Made by a program: the position numbers and the translations under genes | The notes under the pieces: model-generated | Databases searched by the model: none | Told to the model about the DNA's origin: nothing | What the model saw: only the letters and a program-made list of their open reading frames with translations | Part shown: positions 52,094 to 62,600 of the stretch, piece by piece | How positions within the stretch are numbered: the first letter of the stretch is position 1 | How the letters are laid out: each line of letters begins with the position of its first letter | Source: Paenibacillus sp. URB8-2 | GTDB taxonomy: Bacteria; Bacillota; Bacilli; Paenibacillales; Paenibacillaceae | DNA: 64,000 nt | Reading direction: 5' to 3' | NCBI RefSeq assembly: GCF_013393385.1 | Contig: NZ_AP023239.1 | Coordinates: 2,170,001 to 2,234,000 of the forward strand

Positions 52094-52954
52094 ATGTTAA
52101 CGAAAGAAGAAATAAAGGCTTATTTAAAAAGATTAGGGATTAATGAAATTCAGCCGCCTACCCAATCTTTTTTAATTGAACTTCATAGAGCTCATGTGCA
52201 AAATATTCCATGGGAAACCGTCGATATTTTTGCCGGAAGGCCGGTTTCTATCGATATTAGAGAATCTGTACAGCTTATGATAAACCGCAGAAGCGGTTAT
52301 TGTTTTCACCTCAATGGTGCGTTTAGCGCACTCCTTCGTTCCTTGGGTTATCAGGTTTCTTGGCATAGGGGCGGCGTCCAGCCCGTGGGAGAAGAGCCTC
52401 GGATAGACTCTTTTCACCTTGGATTAACCGTAAGCTTGGACAAAGAGCAAGAGGAAGAGAGATGGATCGTTGATGTTGGCCTGGGGGATATGCCCTATGA
52501 GCCACTGCCGCTGCAGGCGGGAGCCTATGAGCAGGGTCCTTTTACTTATGGGGTCAAGGAGTCTGGTGTAGTCAAGAACGGTTGGAGATTGGAGCATGAT
52601 CTTCCCGCTCCGTTCATTGGAGTGGATTTTGCTCCCGAGGCTGTGCTTAATATGGAGGAATTCGAGCCAAAACATGATTATTACAGCCGGTCAGCGAATT
52701 CACCTTGGATGGATCTGTTCCTTATTCAACATAGGCATGCTTTAGGAAGCAATGAACTTAGAGGTTGTATCTGGAGCAAACGGGGACCAAGAAGTAACGA
52801 GAAAGTAGAGATACGTAACAAATCGAAATGGCTTGAAGTACTGGGGGATATTTTTGGGGAACACCTGGTTAACTATTCCAACCAAGAACGGGATGATTTA
52901 TGGAAGAAGGTACTGAAAAACCATGAAGAATGGAAAAAATCGAAGGGAAACTAA
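52094..52954 (+). CDS. nat: Arylamine N-acetyltransferase
   Basis: 286 residues. The cysteine-histidine-aspartate triad is C70 (RRSGYCFHLNGAF), H108 (DSFHLGLTV) and D127 (WIVDVGLGDMPYEP). NIPWETVDIFAG is the conserved N-terminal part. It acetylates aryl amines from acetyl-CoA. No ribosome site is strong (AAAAGGGGCAACAAGAATC). Confidence 0.92.
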   Translation: MLTKEEIKAYLKRLGINEIQPPTQSFLIELHRAHVQNIPWETVDIFAGRPVSIDIRESVQLMINRRSGYCFHLNGAFSALLRSLGYQVSWHRGGVQPVGEEPRIDSFHLGLTVSLDKEQEEERWIVDVGLGDMPYEPLPLQAGAYEQGPFTYGVKESGVVKNGWRLEHDLPAPFIGVDFAPEAVLNMEEFEPKHDYYSRSANSPWMDLFLIQHRHALGSNELRGCIWSKRGPRSNEKVEIRNKSKWLEVLGDIFGEHLVNYSNQERDDLWKKVLKNHEEWKKSKGN

Positions 52955-53037
52955 GATGGCTAAAGGGTATGTTTGATTGCTATTTATGACATGATGTATT
53001 ATTGAAATAACAAATTTAAAATAAAGGAGCTTGCCAA

Positions 53038-53454
53038 ATGGCTGTTGACGCTTATCTGAATTTTAATGGCAATTGTCGCGAGGCCGTGGAGTTTTACGCG
53101 AAAGTTTTTGGGACGGAAGAGCCTAATCTGATGACCTTTGGGGAAGCGCCTCCCAACCCGGATTATCCGCTTCCGGAGGAAGCGAAAAACTTGATCATGC
53201 ATACCCGGCTTGACATCTTTGGCAGCAATGTTATGTTTTCCGATGTGTTCCCCGGCATGCCATTTGTGGTAGGCAATAATATTAGCCTTGCTCTAGTGAC
53301 CGAAGACATTGAAGTCTTGCAATCTGCTTTCGGGAAACTCAAAGAAGGTGGAAAAGTAGGCATGGAGCTTCAAGAAACTTTTTGGAGCAAATGTTACGGA
53401 AGTCTGTCGGACAAGTTCGGTGTGGTATGGCAGTTCAACCTTGGTTCGATGTAA
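53038..53454 (+). CDS. VOC family protein (PhnB-like)
   Basis: 138 residues of the glyoxalase/dioxygenase fold. AYLNFNGNCREAVEFYAKVF and DIFGSNVMFSDVFPG and KFGVVWQFNL match the PhnB/3-demethylubiquinone-like group. Function unknown. AAAGGAGCTTGCCAA precedes the ATG. Confidence 0.88.
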   Translation: MAVDAYLNFNGNCREAVEFYAKVFGTEEPNLMTFGEAPPNPDYPLPEEAKNLIMHTRLDIFGSNVMFSDVFPGMPFVVGNNISLALVTEDIEVLQSAFGKLKEGGKVGMELQETFWSKCYGSLSDKFGVVWQFNLGSM

Positions 53455-53504
53455 TAGTGAAAAGAAAGCGTTGGTTAGCCCCGAGGCTCCGCTAAAGACA
53501 AATG

Positions 53505-53535
53505 AAAGGCCGCGTCCAAGAACGCGGCTTCTTTG
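53505..53535. terminator. Terminator between convergent genes
   Basis: GCCGCGT pairs with ACGCGGC around CCAAGA. TTCTTT follows on the plus strand; the minus side is CTTTCATTTG. Confidence 0.7.
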
Positions 53536-53537
53536 AG

Positions 53538-54746
53538 TTAAATAAACTTACTTAACGTCAGAAATGGCGTCGAACTTGTCTCTGTGCTCTGATTATCCAT
53601 AGGTCTTCCGCTCTGTCTGATCAATTTCAAACTGGCTAATGAAACCAGGATGGTCTTCGCTCGTCTGCCTTTCATTCTATCGCTTCTTTTATACAGAAGC
53701 TTTTCTTGAGAAACTCTTCTTCCTCTTCGTTTCAAGTTGTTATAGGAAGTTGTGTTATTCATACGTTTCCGGTATCTCTTCGCGCTTATCGTCTTGCGTT
53801 TCCTGATTATTTTCTTCGTATCAGCAGGATGTATATGAGCAGGATGTACTTGAACAGGAGGATGCACTTCAACTGGACGCGCTTCAAATGGTTGCACTTC
53901 AACTGGAGGCACTTCAGCCGGATGCACTTTAGGGGGACCTGCTTCCGCCGTATTTTCAGGTGCCTGTTGCCTCCACGGTGTCAGGTTGAGGTAATTCTGG
54001 TACAGTTCCGCGCCTGAAGAATTATTGTCCCAGCACTTATCGGTTCCCGCAAAATGGACAATTTTATTATTAAAGTCATGATCGGTAACGCTCATGCTAA
54101 ATAAATTAAAACGCAAATCCAACGGGACGTAATTTCTTCCGTAAACTACATTTAATGCATCCTGATCAGGCATGCTGGTATCGGGGGAATTCCGAAAAAA
54201 GTTAAGCATTTCTTCGTACCAGCCAACATTTTTGCGGATATTACTCAAGGAAAATAAAATAACTCCGGAATTAAAATAAAGCTCTGGATTTAACCCCTTG
54301 GAGCTGATAGTATGCGCCACTTCCATAATGCCCTGGTCCTTGATTGCGGCCAAATAACCTTCACCCAAGTCTACTTGCCACAGCTCCGCAATGTCTATGT
54401 TCACCAAAACATCGCAGTCCAGATAAATGATTTTGTCTACCGGAATTAATGCGGGAAGAAGCAATCGATACATGCAGGCCTGCGTCCAGGCGTTAATTGA
54501 GCCAATTCCAGCCATTACCTGAAGCATATCATGGGGTAGAGTCATGGAATAGAAATTAATCGTCTGGTTATAACCGGTGGTTAATTCAATGAGTTTTCCC
54601 TGGTTCTCTTCGTTTAAAGTCTCATCATGCAAAATATGAACATTAACGGGGGAACTCGTATTATGGAAAACTGACGCTAGAACGACCCCGGCATGCTCAG
54701 CATATTGCCCATCCTTATCCTGAAAAGCCAAGACTAGTTCGATCAT
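53538..54746 (-). CDS. Family 8 glycosyltransferase with a repetitive C-terminal tail
   Basis: 402 residues. Residues 1-270 are a GT-A fold: ELVLAFQDKDGQYAEHAGVV, IIYLDCDVLVN with the DxD metal motif, LYFNSGVILFSLSNI and MPDQDALNVVYG. This type transfers glucose or galactose from UDP-sugar. The tail (about 275-325) is a VHPAEVPPVEVQPFEARPVE-type proline/valine/histidine repeat, followed by a very basic stretch (KKIIRKRKTISAKRYRKR). The tail is not usual for GT8. It is cytoplasmic by prediction, with no signal peptide. Confidence 0.85.
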   Translation of the reverse strand: MIELVLAFQDKDGQYAEHAGVVLASVFHNTSSPVNVHILHDETLNEENQGKLIELTTGYNQTINFYSMTLPHDMLQVMAGIGSINAWTQACMYRLLLPALIPVDKIIYLDCDVLVNIDIAELWQVDLGEGYLAAIKDQGIMEVAHTISSKGLNPELYFNSGVILFSLSNIRKNVGWYEEMLNFFRNSPDTSMPDQDALNVVYGRNYVPLDLRFNLFSMSVTDHDFNNKIVHFAGTDKCWDNNSSGAELYQNYLNLTPWRQQAPENTAEAGPPKVHPAEVPPVEVQPFEARPVEVHPPVQVHPAHIHPADTKKIIRKRKTISAKRYRKRMNNTTSYNNLKRRGRRVSQEKLLYKRSDRMKGRRAKTILVSLASLKLIRQSGRPMDNQSTETSSTPFLTLSKFI

Positions 54747-55192
54747 CTGATTTATCCTCTCATAATGTTATTGTACGAATGTACCACATTATACGTTTGT
54801 CACGAACGAGTGATAAGGGCATTTCTCCTAAGTAATTGACCCAATTTCATGTGCAAAGCGCATTCCGGATATTCCGTTTTATATTAATCCCGCGCCTTAT
54901 GCCGGAGCTATGGCTGAGGTTCATTTCGGTCGTTCTGACAGTTGCCTATGGAGGAGCTTCGATGGTGATCAGCCAGCTTTCAAACACGATTATCCGGTAC
55001 TCCTTGTCGGAGTAAGTCCCACCAAATATTCGAGAACTTAGGCTCCCTCAGCTAAGGCGTCATCATACTTCATGGTGATGTCTTTTTGCTGTGTGGAGCT
55101 TAAAGATTCTTCAAAGGCAACCGATTATAAGGTATAATGCGACTGCACTTCGTTTCACCGGAAAGTAAAATCTATTATTTTGGAGAGAATTG
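54747..55192 (+). other. Intergenic region with a membrane-protein relic
   Basis: The frame 54851-55015 (ending TAA) reads as the end of a membrane protein: WLRFISVVLTVAYGGASMV then SNTIIRYSLSE. I cannot name the family. No start codon with a ribosome site is seen, so it is a remnant. A weak hairpin GTCATCA...TGGTGATG with TTTTT follows at about 55050-55090. Confidence 0.4.
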
Positions 55193-58100
55193 ATGCGTAA
55201 ACAGTGGCCGACTGTGTTATTAACTGTGATATTTCTTATTATAATTCCCATATTATGGATATTTAATTATATGCATACAGCCTCTCAGCATGCTTCGTCG
55301 CAAGGAGGGGTGCTGGATTTGCGGAAATGGGACTTTCAGGCGAATGGGGCTGTTCCGCTTCAAGGGGAATGGGAATTTTACCGCGATCAACTGCTGACCC
55401 CGGAAAGCTTTCAAACGGCTCACTCGTCTCCTGGGAAGACACCGGAGTATACTGGTCTAGTTCATGTACCAGGCATCTGGAATAGCTATATAGGCAGTAC
55501 CGGCAATCCCAGGGCTACTGGTTACGCGACGTTTCGCCTGCACGTTCTTGTCCCGGAGCACGAAAATAAAATTTACGGTATCAAAACGGATAATATTCGG
55601 TCTGCGAACCGGTTATTTATTAACGGGACAGAGATCGGAGCGAGCGGTGACCCCGCTACGTCAAGCAGAGATGGTGTGCAGCGCAATATACCCTATGCCG
55701 GGTTTGCTTCTATTAATGGAGGCGAAATTGAAATTCTTGTGCAAATCGCCAACTACAGCTATTCATCGGGAGGGATGGTATACCCTATCTCGCTTGGTGA
55801 CTATAAAACGATAATGAATATTGAAAAAACAGAATTTTTTGGCGATTCGCTGATCGCATTCGGCTTTCTGGTTTCAACCATTTACTTTATGCTGCTGTAC
55901 CGATTGCGAAGACAGGAGACTTCCCTTTTGTATTTGGGAGGGATTTCATTATTTGCCTGCATATATGTGCTGACTCATGGCGAGAAGATCATAGGAGACC
56001 TATTTCCCGCTCTTCCTTATGATGTGGTTTTAAGACTGCAGATGATAGCTTCTGTGGGAGTGTACTTTTGCGTCGTTCATTATGTTGCGGTGCACTCACA
56101 GGCGGCCGTTCACAGACTTGTGATGCTGCTGTGCAGATGGATTTCCGGGATCGACCTGATTATAGCAGTATGTGTTCCTACTCTCCTGTTCTCCAGGTGG
56201 GATGGGGTATGGCTCGTATGGTCTGTGTTCTTTGTCGGTTATATCATTTATTTGATGATCAAAAACTTGCGTTTGCGTACCGTGGACAGGTTCTTCATGC
56301 TTGTAAACATGATAAGTCTGCTTATCGTCATTATTGTCAGTCTGCTAAATGTATATGGCAAGCTGGAGAGTCAATTGCTAAGCTCATACGGTATACTGCT
56401 CTTTCTTATCGCACAAGCGTTGCAGTCCGCTTTTCGGTCTGCGAATTCATTCCATGAAGTAGAGCAGCTGTCGCAAAGGCTTCTGACGCTTGACGGGCTG
56501 AAGGACGAATTCATGGCCAGCACGTCTCATGAACTGCGGACACCGCTCCACGGAATTGTAAATATGTCGTCTTCTCTGCTGGAAGGGGTGGCGGGTGAAC
56601 TGAATCCGAAGCAGCAGCATCATCTTTCCATGATTGCAGCGACAGGAAAGCGGTTATCCTTACTCGTTAATGATATTCTGGACTGGGCCAGGCTCAAAAA
56701 TGGCGACATTATCCTTGCGCAGCGTCCGGTAGATCTTCGGCCTGTTGTTTCTGTGGTTCTCGATATCCTTACCTTTACAACCGGCAGCGGCAAAAGACTG
56801 CAGTTCGTGCAGGAGTGGCCTGAAAATCTGCCGCTTCTGAATGCCGATGAAAATCGCTTCCAGCAAATTTTGTATAATTTATTGGGAAATGCCATTAAAT
56901 TTACGGCTGAAGGAACTATAACGGTTTCTGCCGAAGATTATGGCCGGGAAGTGAAGATTGCAATAGCGGACACCGGGATTGGCATTGCCGCTGAACGGCA
57001 TGATCAGATATTCCTGCCATTCGGGGAGATTGGAAAGCCGGTAGACCCTGCTTTGCTTGGAATGGGGCTTGGATTAAGTATTACGAAGAAACTCGTTGAA
57101 CTTGGAGGCGGCCGGATATGGGTGGAATCCGAGCCGGATAAAGGATCGGTATTTTACTTTACGGTTCCTGTGGCGGACATCGCCCGTTCTCCCGAATCGA
57201 AGACCGGATTAACACAAGTCACCTTCATTGGCCACGGTCCAACTGCCCAGATAGAGGTGGCTGCCGTATCGGATATGAAGCTTGTGGAGGGTACTTTATT
57301 AATTGTGGACGATGACCCTGTAAATCTGCAGGTATTAACGGATATCCTTTCCGTTAACAACTACCGCGTAGTTGCCGTCGATAAAGGGACCGCTGCATTG
57401 GAAGAGCTGTCTCTGAACCGAAATATCGATCTGGTCATTACCGACTGGATGATGCCGGGGATGTCAGGTCTAGAACTATGCAGGGAGATTCGACTGACAT
57501 TTCCACTTTCCAGACTGCCGGTTCTGATGCTGACGGCGCGAAGCCGCGCGGATGATATTGAGCTTGCCTTTCAGTCCGGAATAAATGATTTTCTGAGCAA
57601 ACCCGTTGATGCAATAGAGCTAAGAGCGCGAGTACGCACCTTAATTACGCTTCGTAGGTCCGTTCAGAACGCAGTGCGCACAGAGATGGCATTTTTGCAG
57701 GCGCAGATTAAACCGCATTTTTTGTATAATGCTCTTAACACAATCACCTATATGTCCAAAGTGGAATCATCCAAGGCAACCCAGCTGCTTCTGGATTTAA
57801 GCAAATATTTACGGGGAAGCTTCGACTTTCAGAACCGCGACAAGCTTATTCCGCTTCATAAAGAATTAGAGCTGGTCAAGGCATTCTTATCATTGGAAAG
57901 CGCACGTTTCGAGGAACGCCTGAAGGTAACGTATGACATTCATGCATCGATGAATACCCTCCTTCCGCCTCTTACCATTCAACCGATCGTAGAGAATGCG
58001 GTCAGGCACGGCATTATGAAAAAAGCGGCAGGAGGCACCATTCAACTGGTCGTTCAGGAAACCGATCGGACGATCAAGGTGACGGTAACGGACGATGGGG

Positions 58101-58312
58101 TAGGGATGCCGAAGGAGCGGCTGGATATGATTTTGTCGGGGGAATCAGGCTCGGGTGTGGGGCTAATGAATATTGACCGGAGACTTCTGTCGCTGTATGG
58201 AAAGGGCCTGCAAGTGGAGACCCGGCCGCATCAGGGAACTGAGGTTTACTTTGAGATACCTAAAGAAACAGCCGGCGGTTACCGACATGGAGAGGAGGAA
58301 GCTTTATCCTAA
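55193..58312 (+). CDS. Hybrid sensor kinase with two kinase modules and an internal receiver
   Basis: 1039 residues. One N-terminal span, then an extracellular beta-rich domain (about 40-220, 7TMR-DISMED-like) and seven spans (about 220-420). The first kinase has H446 (STSHELRTPLHG) and ATP-binding boxes (LLGNAIKFTAEG, GMGLGLSI). A receiver domain follows with D751 (VITDWMMPGMSG). The second kinase is LytS-like with H842 (QIKPHFLYNALNTI) and its own ATPase domain (VENAVRHGIMKKA). Two phosphotransfer histidines plus one aspartate in one protein suggest a relay or cross-talk. The partner is the response regulator gene that overlaps its end. Confidence 0.9.
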   Translation: MRKQWPTVLLTVIFLIIIPILWIFNYMHTASQHASSQGGVLDLRKWDFQANGAVPLQGEWEFYRDQLLTPESFQTAHSSPGKTPEYTGLVHVPGIWNSYIGSTGNPRATGYATFRLHVLVPEHENKIYGIKTDNIRSANRLFINGTEIGASGDPATSSRDGVQRNIPYAGFASINGGEIEILVQIANYSYSSGGMVYPISLGDYKTIMNIEKTEFFGDSLIAFGFLVSTIYFMLLYRLRRQETSLLYLGGISLFACIYVLTHGEKIIGDLFPALPYDVVLRLQMIASVGVYFCVVHYVAVHSQAAVHRLVMLLCRWISGIDLIIAVCVPTLLFSRWDGVWLVWSVFFVGYIIYLMIKNLRLRTVDRFFMLVNMISLLIVIIVSLLNVYGKLESQLLSSYGILLFLIAQALQSAFRSANSFHEVEQLSQRLLTLDGLKDEFMASTSHELRTPLHGIVNMSSSLLEGVAGELNPKQQHHLSMIAATGKRLSLLVNDILDWARLKNGDIILAQRPVDLRPVVSVVLDILTFTTGSGKRLQFVQEWPENLPLLNADENRFQQILYNLLGNAIKFTAEGTITVSAEDYGREVKIAIADTGIGIAAERHDQIFLPFGEIGKPVDPALLGMGLGLSITKKLVELGGGRIWVESEPDKGSVFYFTVPVADIARSPESKTGLTQVTFIGHGPTAQIEVAAVSDMKLVEGTLLIVDDDPVNLQVLTDILSVNNYRVVAVDKGTAALEELSLNRNIDLVITDWMMPGMSGLELCREIRLTFPLSRLPVLMLTARSRADDIELAFQSGINDFLSKPVDAIELRARVRTLITLRRSVQNAVRTEMAFLQAQIKPHFLYNALNTITYMSKVESSKATQLLLDLSKYLRGSFDFQNRDKLIPLHKELELVKAFLSLESARFEERLKVTYDIHASMNTLLPPLTIQPIVENAVRHGIMKKAAGGTIQLVVQETDRTIKVTVTDDGVGMPKERLDMILSGESGSGVGLMNIDRRLLSLYGKGLQVETRPHQGTEVYFEIPKETAGGYRHGEEEALS

Positions 58313-59418
58313 CATGCATACTGATTGATGACGAAAAGCCTGCCCTGATGTATCTGGAAATGATGCTGCTCACCGATGGACGTTTTCAAATTGAAGGGAA
58401 ATATACATCTGCCAAAGCAGGGCTAGAGCATCTGGCAGGGTCCAGAGTGGATGTTGTTTTTCTCGATGTGGAAATGCCCGAAATGAACGGTCTGGAAGCG
58501 GGGGAGCACATTCAGCAATTGAACAATGACATCCGCATCGTCTATGTGACAGCATATTCGGATTATGCGATTGAAGCCTTCGAAATTCATGCGCTGGACT
58601 ACATATTAAAGCCGATTGACCCGGATCGTTTGGCTAAAACACTTCATTATATCGAACGGAGCATCCCGGTCAGGGAAGTGAAAAGCTTCGGCAATTGGAG
58701 AGTACGCTGCTTCGGTCATATATCTTTTGATGACGGTGCGGGTAATGAGAGGCAGTTGAAGTGGAAGACGGTGAAAGCCCAAGAGTTGTTTGCTTATTTG
58801 CTCCATCACCGGGAGCGGTGGATTTCCAAGGATATCCTGCTGGAGACACTTTGGCCCGATTATCCCAAGGACAAGGCATTGACCTACTTACATACCACCG
58901 TGTCCCAGATTCGAAAGCTGGTCAAAGAGTGGCAGGGCCAAATATCCGTTGAGTACGCTCTGGACAGCTACCGTCTCGTCATGGATGGAATCTTGTGGGA
59001 TGTATCGGAGTTTGAGCAGGCAACTGATAAAGAGTCTGCCATTACCGAACAGAACCGGTTTTTTTATGAAAATATCATTGCACTCTACCGCGGCGATTAC
59101 TTGGAAGGATATGATTATCCTTGGGCGGAGACGCTAAGGAGCAATTTGCTGGAACGTTATCTGAATCATGTGATGAGGATTGCAATCTATGAAATGGAAC
59201 ATGGTTATCAACGAAAAGCACTTGAGCGGTTGCATTTAGTTCAGCAAAAAGCCCCCTACTCGGAAGAAATATGTCGTCTAGTGCTTACCAATTATGCTCA
59301 GCTTGGCGATTACGCTTCATTGAACCGTCATTACGAAGCCTTTGTTAAACTCTTGGATACAGACCTTGGAATTGAACCCAGTCAGGAAACGACAAGTATC
59401 TATAATCAGTACGTTTAA
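58306..59418 (+). CDS. Response regulator with SARP-type output domain, non-standard start
   Basis: About 370 residues. The receiver begins LTCILIDDEKPAL and has D54 (VVFLDVEMPEMNG) as phospho-acceptor. The output part has an OmpR-like winged helix (about 125-215) and a bacterial transcriptional activation domain (LYRGDYLEGYDYPWAE) of the SARP type. In this frame no ATG, GTG or TTG precedes the acidic DD pair. AGGAGG ends 7 bases before ATC at 58306, the position where the start should be. An ATG at 58348 would lose the first strand and the DD. It overlaps the kinase stop. Confidence 0.85.
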   Translation: MLTCILIDDEKPALMYLEMMLLTDGRFQIEGKYTSAKAGLEHLAGSRVDVVFLDVEMPEMNGLEAGEHIQQLNNDIRIVYVTAYSDYAIEAFEIHALDYILKPIDPDRLAKTLHYIERSIPVREVKSFGNWRVRCFGHISFDDGAGNERQLKWKTVKAQELFAYLLHHRERWISKDILLETLWPDYPKDKALTYLHTTVSQIRKLVKEWQGQISVEYALDSYRLVMDGILWDVSEFEQATDKESAITEQNRFFYENIIALYRGDYLEGYDYPWAETLRSNLLERYLNHVMRIAIYEMEHGYQRKALERLHLVQQKAPYSEEICRLVLTNYAQLGDYASLNRHYEAFVKLLDTDLGIEPSQETTSIYNQYV

Positions 59419-59419
59419 T

Positions 59420-59464
59420 GATAAGCCCTTTGGCCCTTCTTTTATGAGGTCTGGGGCTTTTTTC
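59420..59464 (+). terminator. Terminator after the response regulator
   Basis: AAGCCC...GGCCC and GGTCTGGGGCTT form a stem followed by TTTTTTCG. The following 59465-59616 has no gene and probably holds the promoter of the surface-protein gene. Confidence 0.55.
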
Positions 59465-59616
59465 GTTTTAGAATCGGTTTAGAAGCCTTTGCTATAATCG
59501 GTTTTGTGAAAAATGTAGAAATAAGTAGAAATAGAAATAGGACGAAAGGAGATTGACAAAATAGAAGGCAGGAATATGAGCGTAGATTCAATACCAAATA
59601 TGACAGGGGGTTTGGG

Positions 59617-62600
59617 ATGAAAATGAACAGATTCAGAAAAAGCTTTTCTTTATTCGGGGCATTATTATTGCTTGTTAGTTCCTGGCTCCCATTGAACAGC
59701 AAAGTTTATGCCGCAGATCCGGTGAATGATTTCACGCCAGGGACAAGCGCCCAGCAATTGGTTAACCATCTTACTCAAGGCTCGCCAATCAGTGTGGTTC
59801 CGAACTCGGAGACGTTAAAAGGATCGTTAAGTAATACTTCAACGTATTCTAAATTGGATGCAGAAACTTTATCGGATAGCACTCGCCTGACTCTTAATCA
59901 AGGTATCTTTATTAATTCTACTGACGGATCAGGAGCCGCTTATGGCGATGAACAGCTCCAAGCTGTGCTGACAGGTGCAAATAATTATAGTGAAGTTACC
60001 AATGCATCGGCGCTTCAGTTTCAATTCACCGTACCTGAGGGGAAGACATCGATTGCGTTGGATTTTATTTTTGCGAGTCAGGAAAGCTATACTTCCGATT
60101 ATGATATCGCTGCTGTCTTCGTTGATGATGTCAACTATGCGTTTATGCCAAACGGTTCGATCTTGCGTGTCAATCAAGCGGCAAAGCTTGAAAACTATAC
60201 TCCCCCCGTATTATCGGATTGGAGTTCATGGTCGCCTCCCCAAACACTGGTAGGTCTGCTTGATCCCAATCGTATGGTACATACTCTTCGGATCGCTGTT
60301 GCCAATACAGATGATGATATTGCCGCATCAGGTATTTTTGTCTCAAATCTTATCCCGGGCAATTCTACGGAAGGAGGGGTCGTTACTGAAGCTGCAACAC
60401 CGACTGCGAATCCTACTGGAGGCGAGGTGGCAGCAGGCACAACGGTAGCGCTGGCTACAAGCACCGACGGGGCGACAATCCACTATACAACAGACGGCAG
60501 CACTCCAACGAGCAGCAGTCAGGTGTATAGTACACCGATTCCCGTAAACGCTGCGATGACGATCAAGGCGATTGCGGTGAAAGCAGGGCTGAGCGATAGT
60601 GCCGTAATGAGTGAAAGCTATACGATCACTACGCCGCAGAACAGCCTAGTTACCCCGACGAGCGCGAGCTTTGATAAGTACGCGGCATCGGCAGGCTATG
60701 CGGATGTGGAAACAACGTTGACGCTGAACGGCAATACGCTGAGCAGTATTGATAACGGCGGCACGCCGCTGACCGAGAACACGGACTATACGGTGAGCGG
60801 TAGCGCGGTAACGATAAAGAAAGAGTACCTGGCGGCGCAGCCGGAAGGTACAACGAATTTGACGTTCACCTTCAGTGCGGGAGCGCCGCAGACGCTCGCG
60901 ATTGCGGTAAGCGACACGACGCCGGAGAACAGCCTGATTACGCCGACGAGCGCGAGCTTCGATAAGTACGCGGCATCGGCCGGGTATGCGGATGTGGAAA
61001 CCACGCTGACGCTGAACGGCAACACGCTGAGCAGCATCGAAAATGGCGGCACACCGCTGACCGAGAACACGGACTACACAGTAAGCGGCAGCACAGTGAA
61101 GATCAAGAAGGAATACTTGGCGGATCAACCGGAAGGTACGACGAGCTTGACGTTCGCCTTCAGCGCGGGAGCGCCGAAGACGCTCGCGATTACAGTGAGC
61201 GACACGACGCCTGTCTCACCAGGAGTCCCTAAGCTGAAATCGGCTATAGCTGGTAATGAAAAGGTAACTCTCAACTGGAGTCCAGTAAATGATTCAACGG
61301 GTTATAAAATTTATCAAAGTGTAACTTCTGACACCTATGGAGCAGAAGTGGCTACGGTTCAGGGATCTGTATATTCCTACAACGTAACGGGATTGACCAA
61401 CGGAAAGACGTATTATTTTGTGGTCAAAGCGACAAATCCTGGAGGAGACAGCGCCGCTTCCAACCAAGTGAGCGCAACGCCGAAGACTGTTCCGGTAGCG
61501 CCCGCAGACATCGCCGCAACTACAGGAAACGGACAAGCAACCATTACCTTTACGGCTCCTGCGGATAACGGAGGAAGTGCAATTACTGGTTACGAGGTCA
61601 CTTCTTCGCCAGGCAACATTATCGCGACAGGAACAACCAGTCCCATTACAATAACAGGACTGCAGAATGGAACGACTTACACGTTTACAGTAAAAGCAAT
61701 CAATAGTGCTGGCAGCAGTGTGGCATCCGCTGTCTCCAATGCCGTCACACCGCTTGCACCGTCCAGTGGCGATGGCGGCAGTACTCCTGCTGTGCCGACT
61801 GCTCCAAGCGCACCGGAGCCAACGAACACAGGAGTCGATGCACTTGTCAATGGAAACGTGCAGACTGTGGGCACAGGAACAACAAGCAAAGTGAATGATC
61901 AAGCGGTCACAACCGTAGTGATTGATCCGAAGAAGCTTGACGACATCCTTGCAGCAGAAGGTCAGAATGCGGTGATTACGATACCGGTGAATACGAAAGC
62001 GGATGTCGTGATTGGCGAACTGAACGGCCAGATTATCAAAAACATGGAGCAAAAACAGGCGGTCCTGGAAATCAAAACCGAGAACGCCACCTACACATTA
62101 CCTGCCCAACAGATCAATATTAATAATATTTCGGATCAGCTTGGTAAACAGATAGCGCTTCAGGATATCAAGGTGCAGATTGAAATTGCCGCGCCAACTG
62201 CAGATACGGCAAAGACCGTAGAGAACTCGGCGGCCACAGGCCAGTTCACGATTGTCGTTCCTCCGCTTAACTTTACCGTCAGAGGAGTTTACGGGGATAC
62301 CAAGATTGAAGTATCCAAGTTCAATGCTTATGTGGAACGGACGCTTGCCATTCCGGATGGTATAGACCCCAATAAAATCACTACTGGAGTTGTGATTGAA
62401 CCGGATGGAGCCGTCCGCCATGTGCCAACGCAGATCATTAACATTGACGGTAAATATTACGCAAAAGTGAGCAGTTTGACGAACAGTACGTACTCGGTTG
62501 TCTGGCACCCTCTTGAGTTCAAGGATGTCGCCAAGCATTGGGCAAAAGATGCGGTGAACGACATGGGTTCACGAATGATCGTCACCGGCAGCGGCAATAA

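Noticed and set aside
54851..55015. A working small membrane protein gene
   Set aside because: There is no start codon with a ribosome site, and the frame begins in the middle of a hydrophobic segment; it reads as the end of a lost gene.
60646..62052. Minus-strand frames rich in cysteine and arginine under the surface-protein gene
   Set aside because: These are antisense products of the X2 and Fn3 repeat region, duplicated because the repeats are duplicated.
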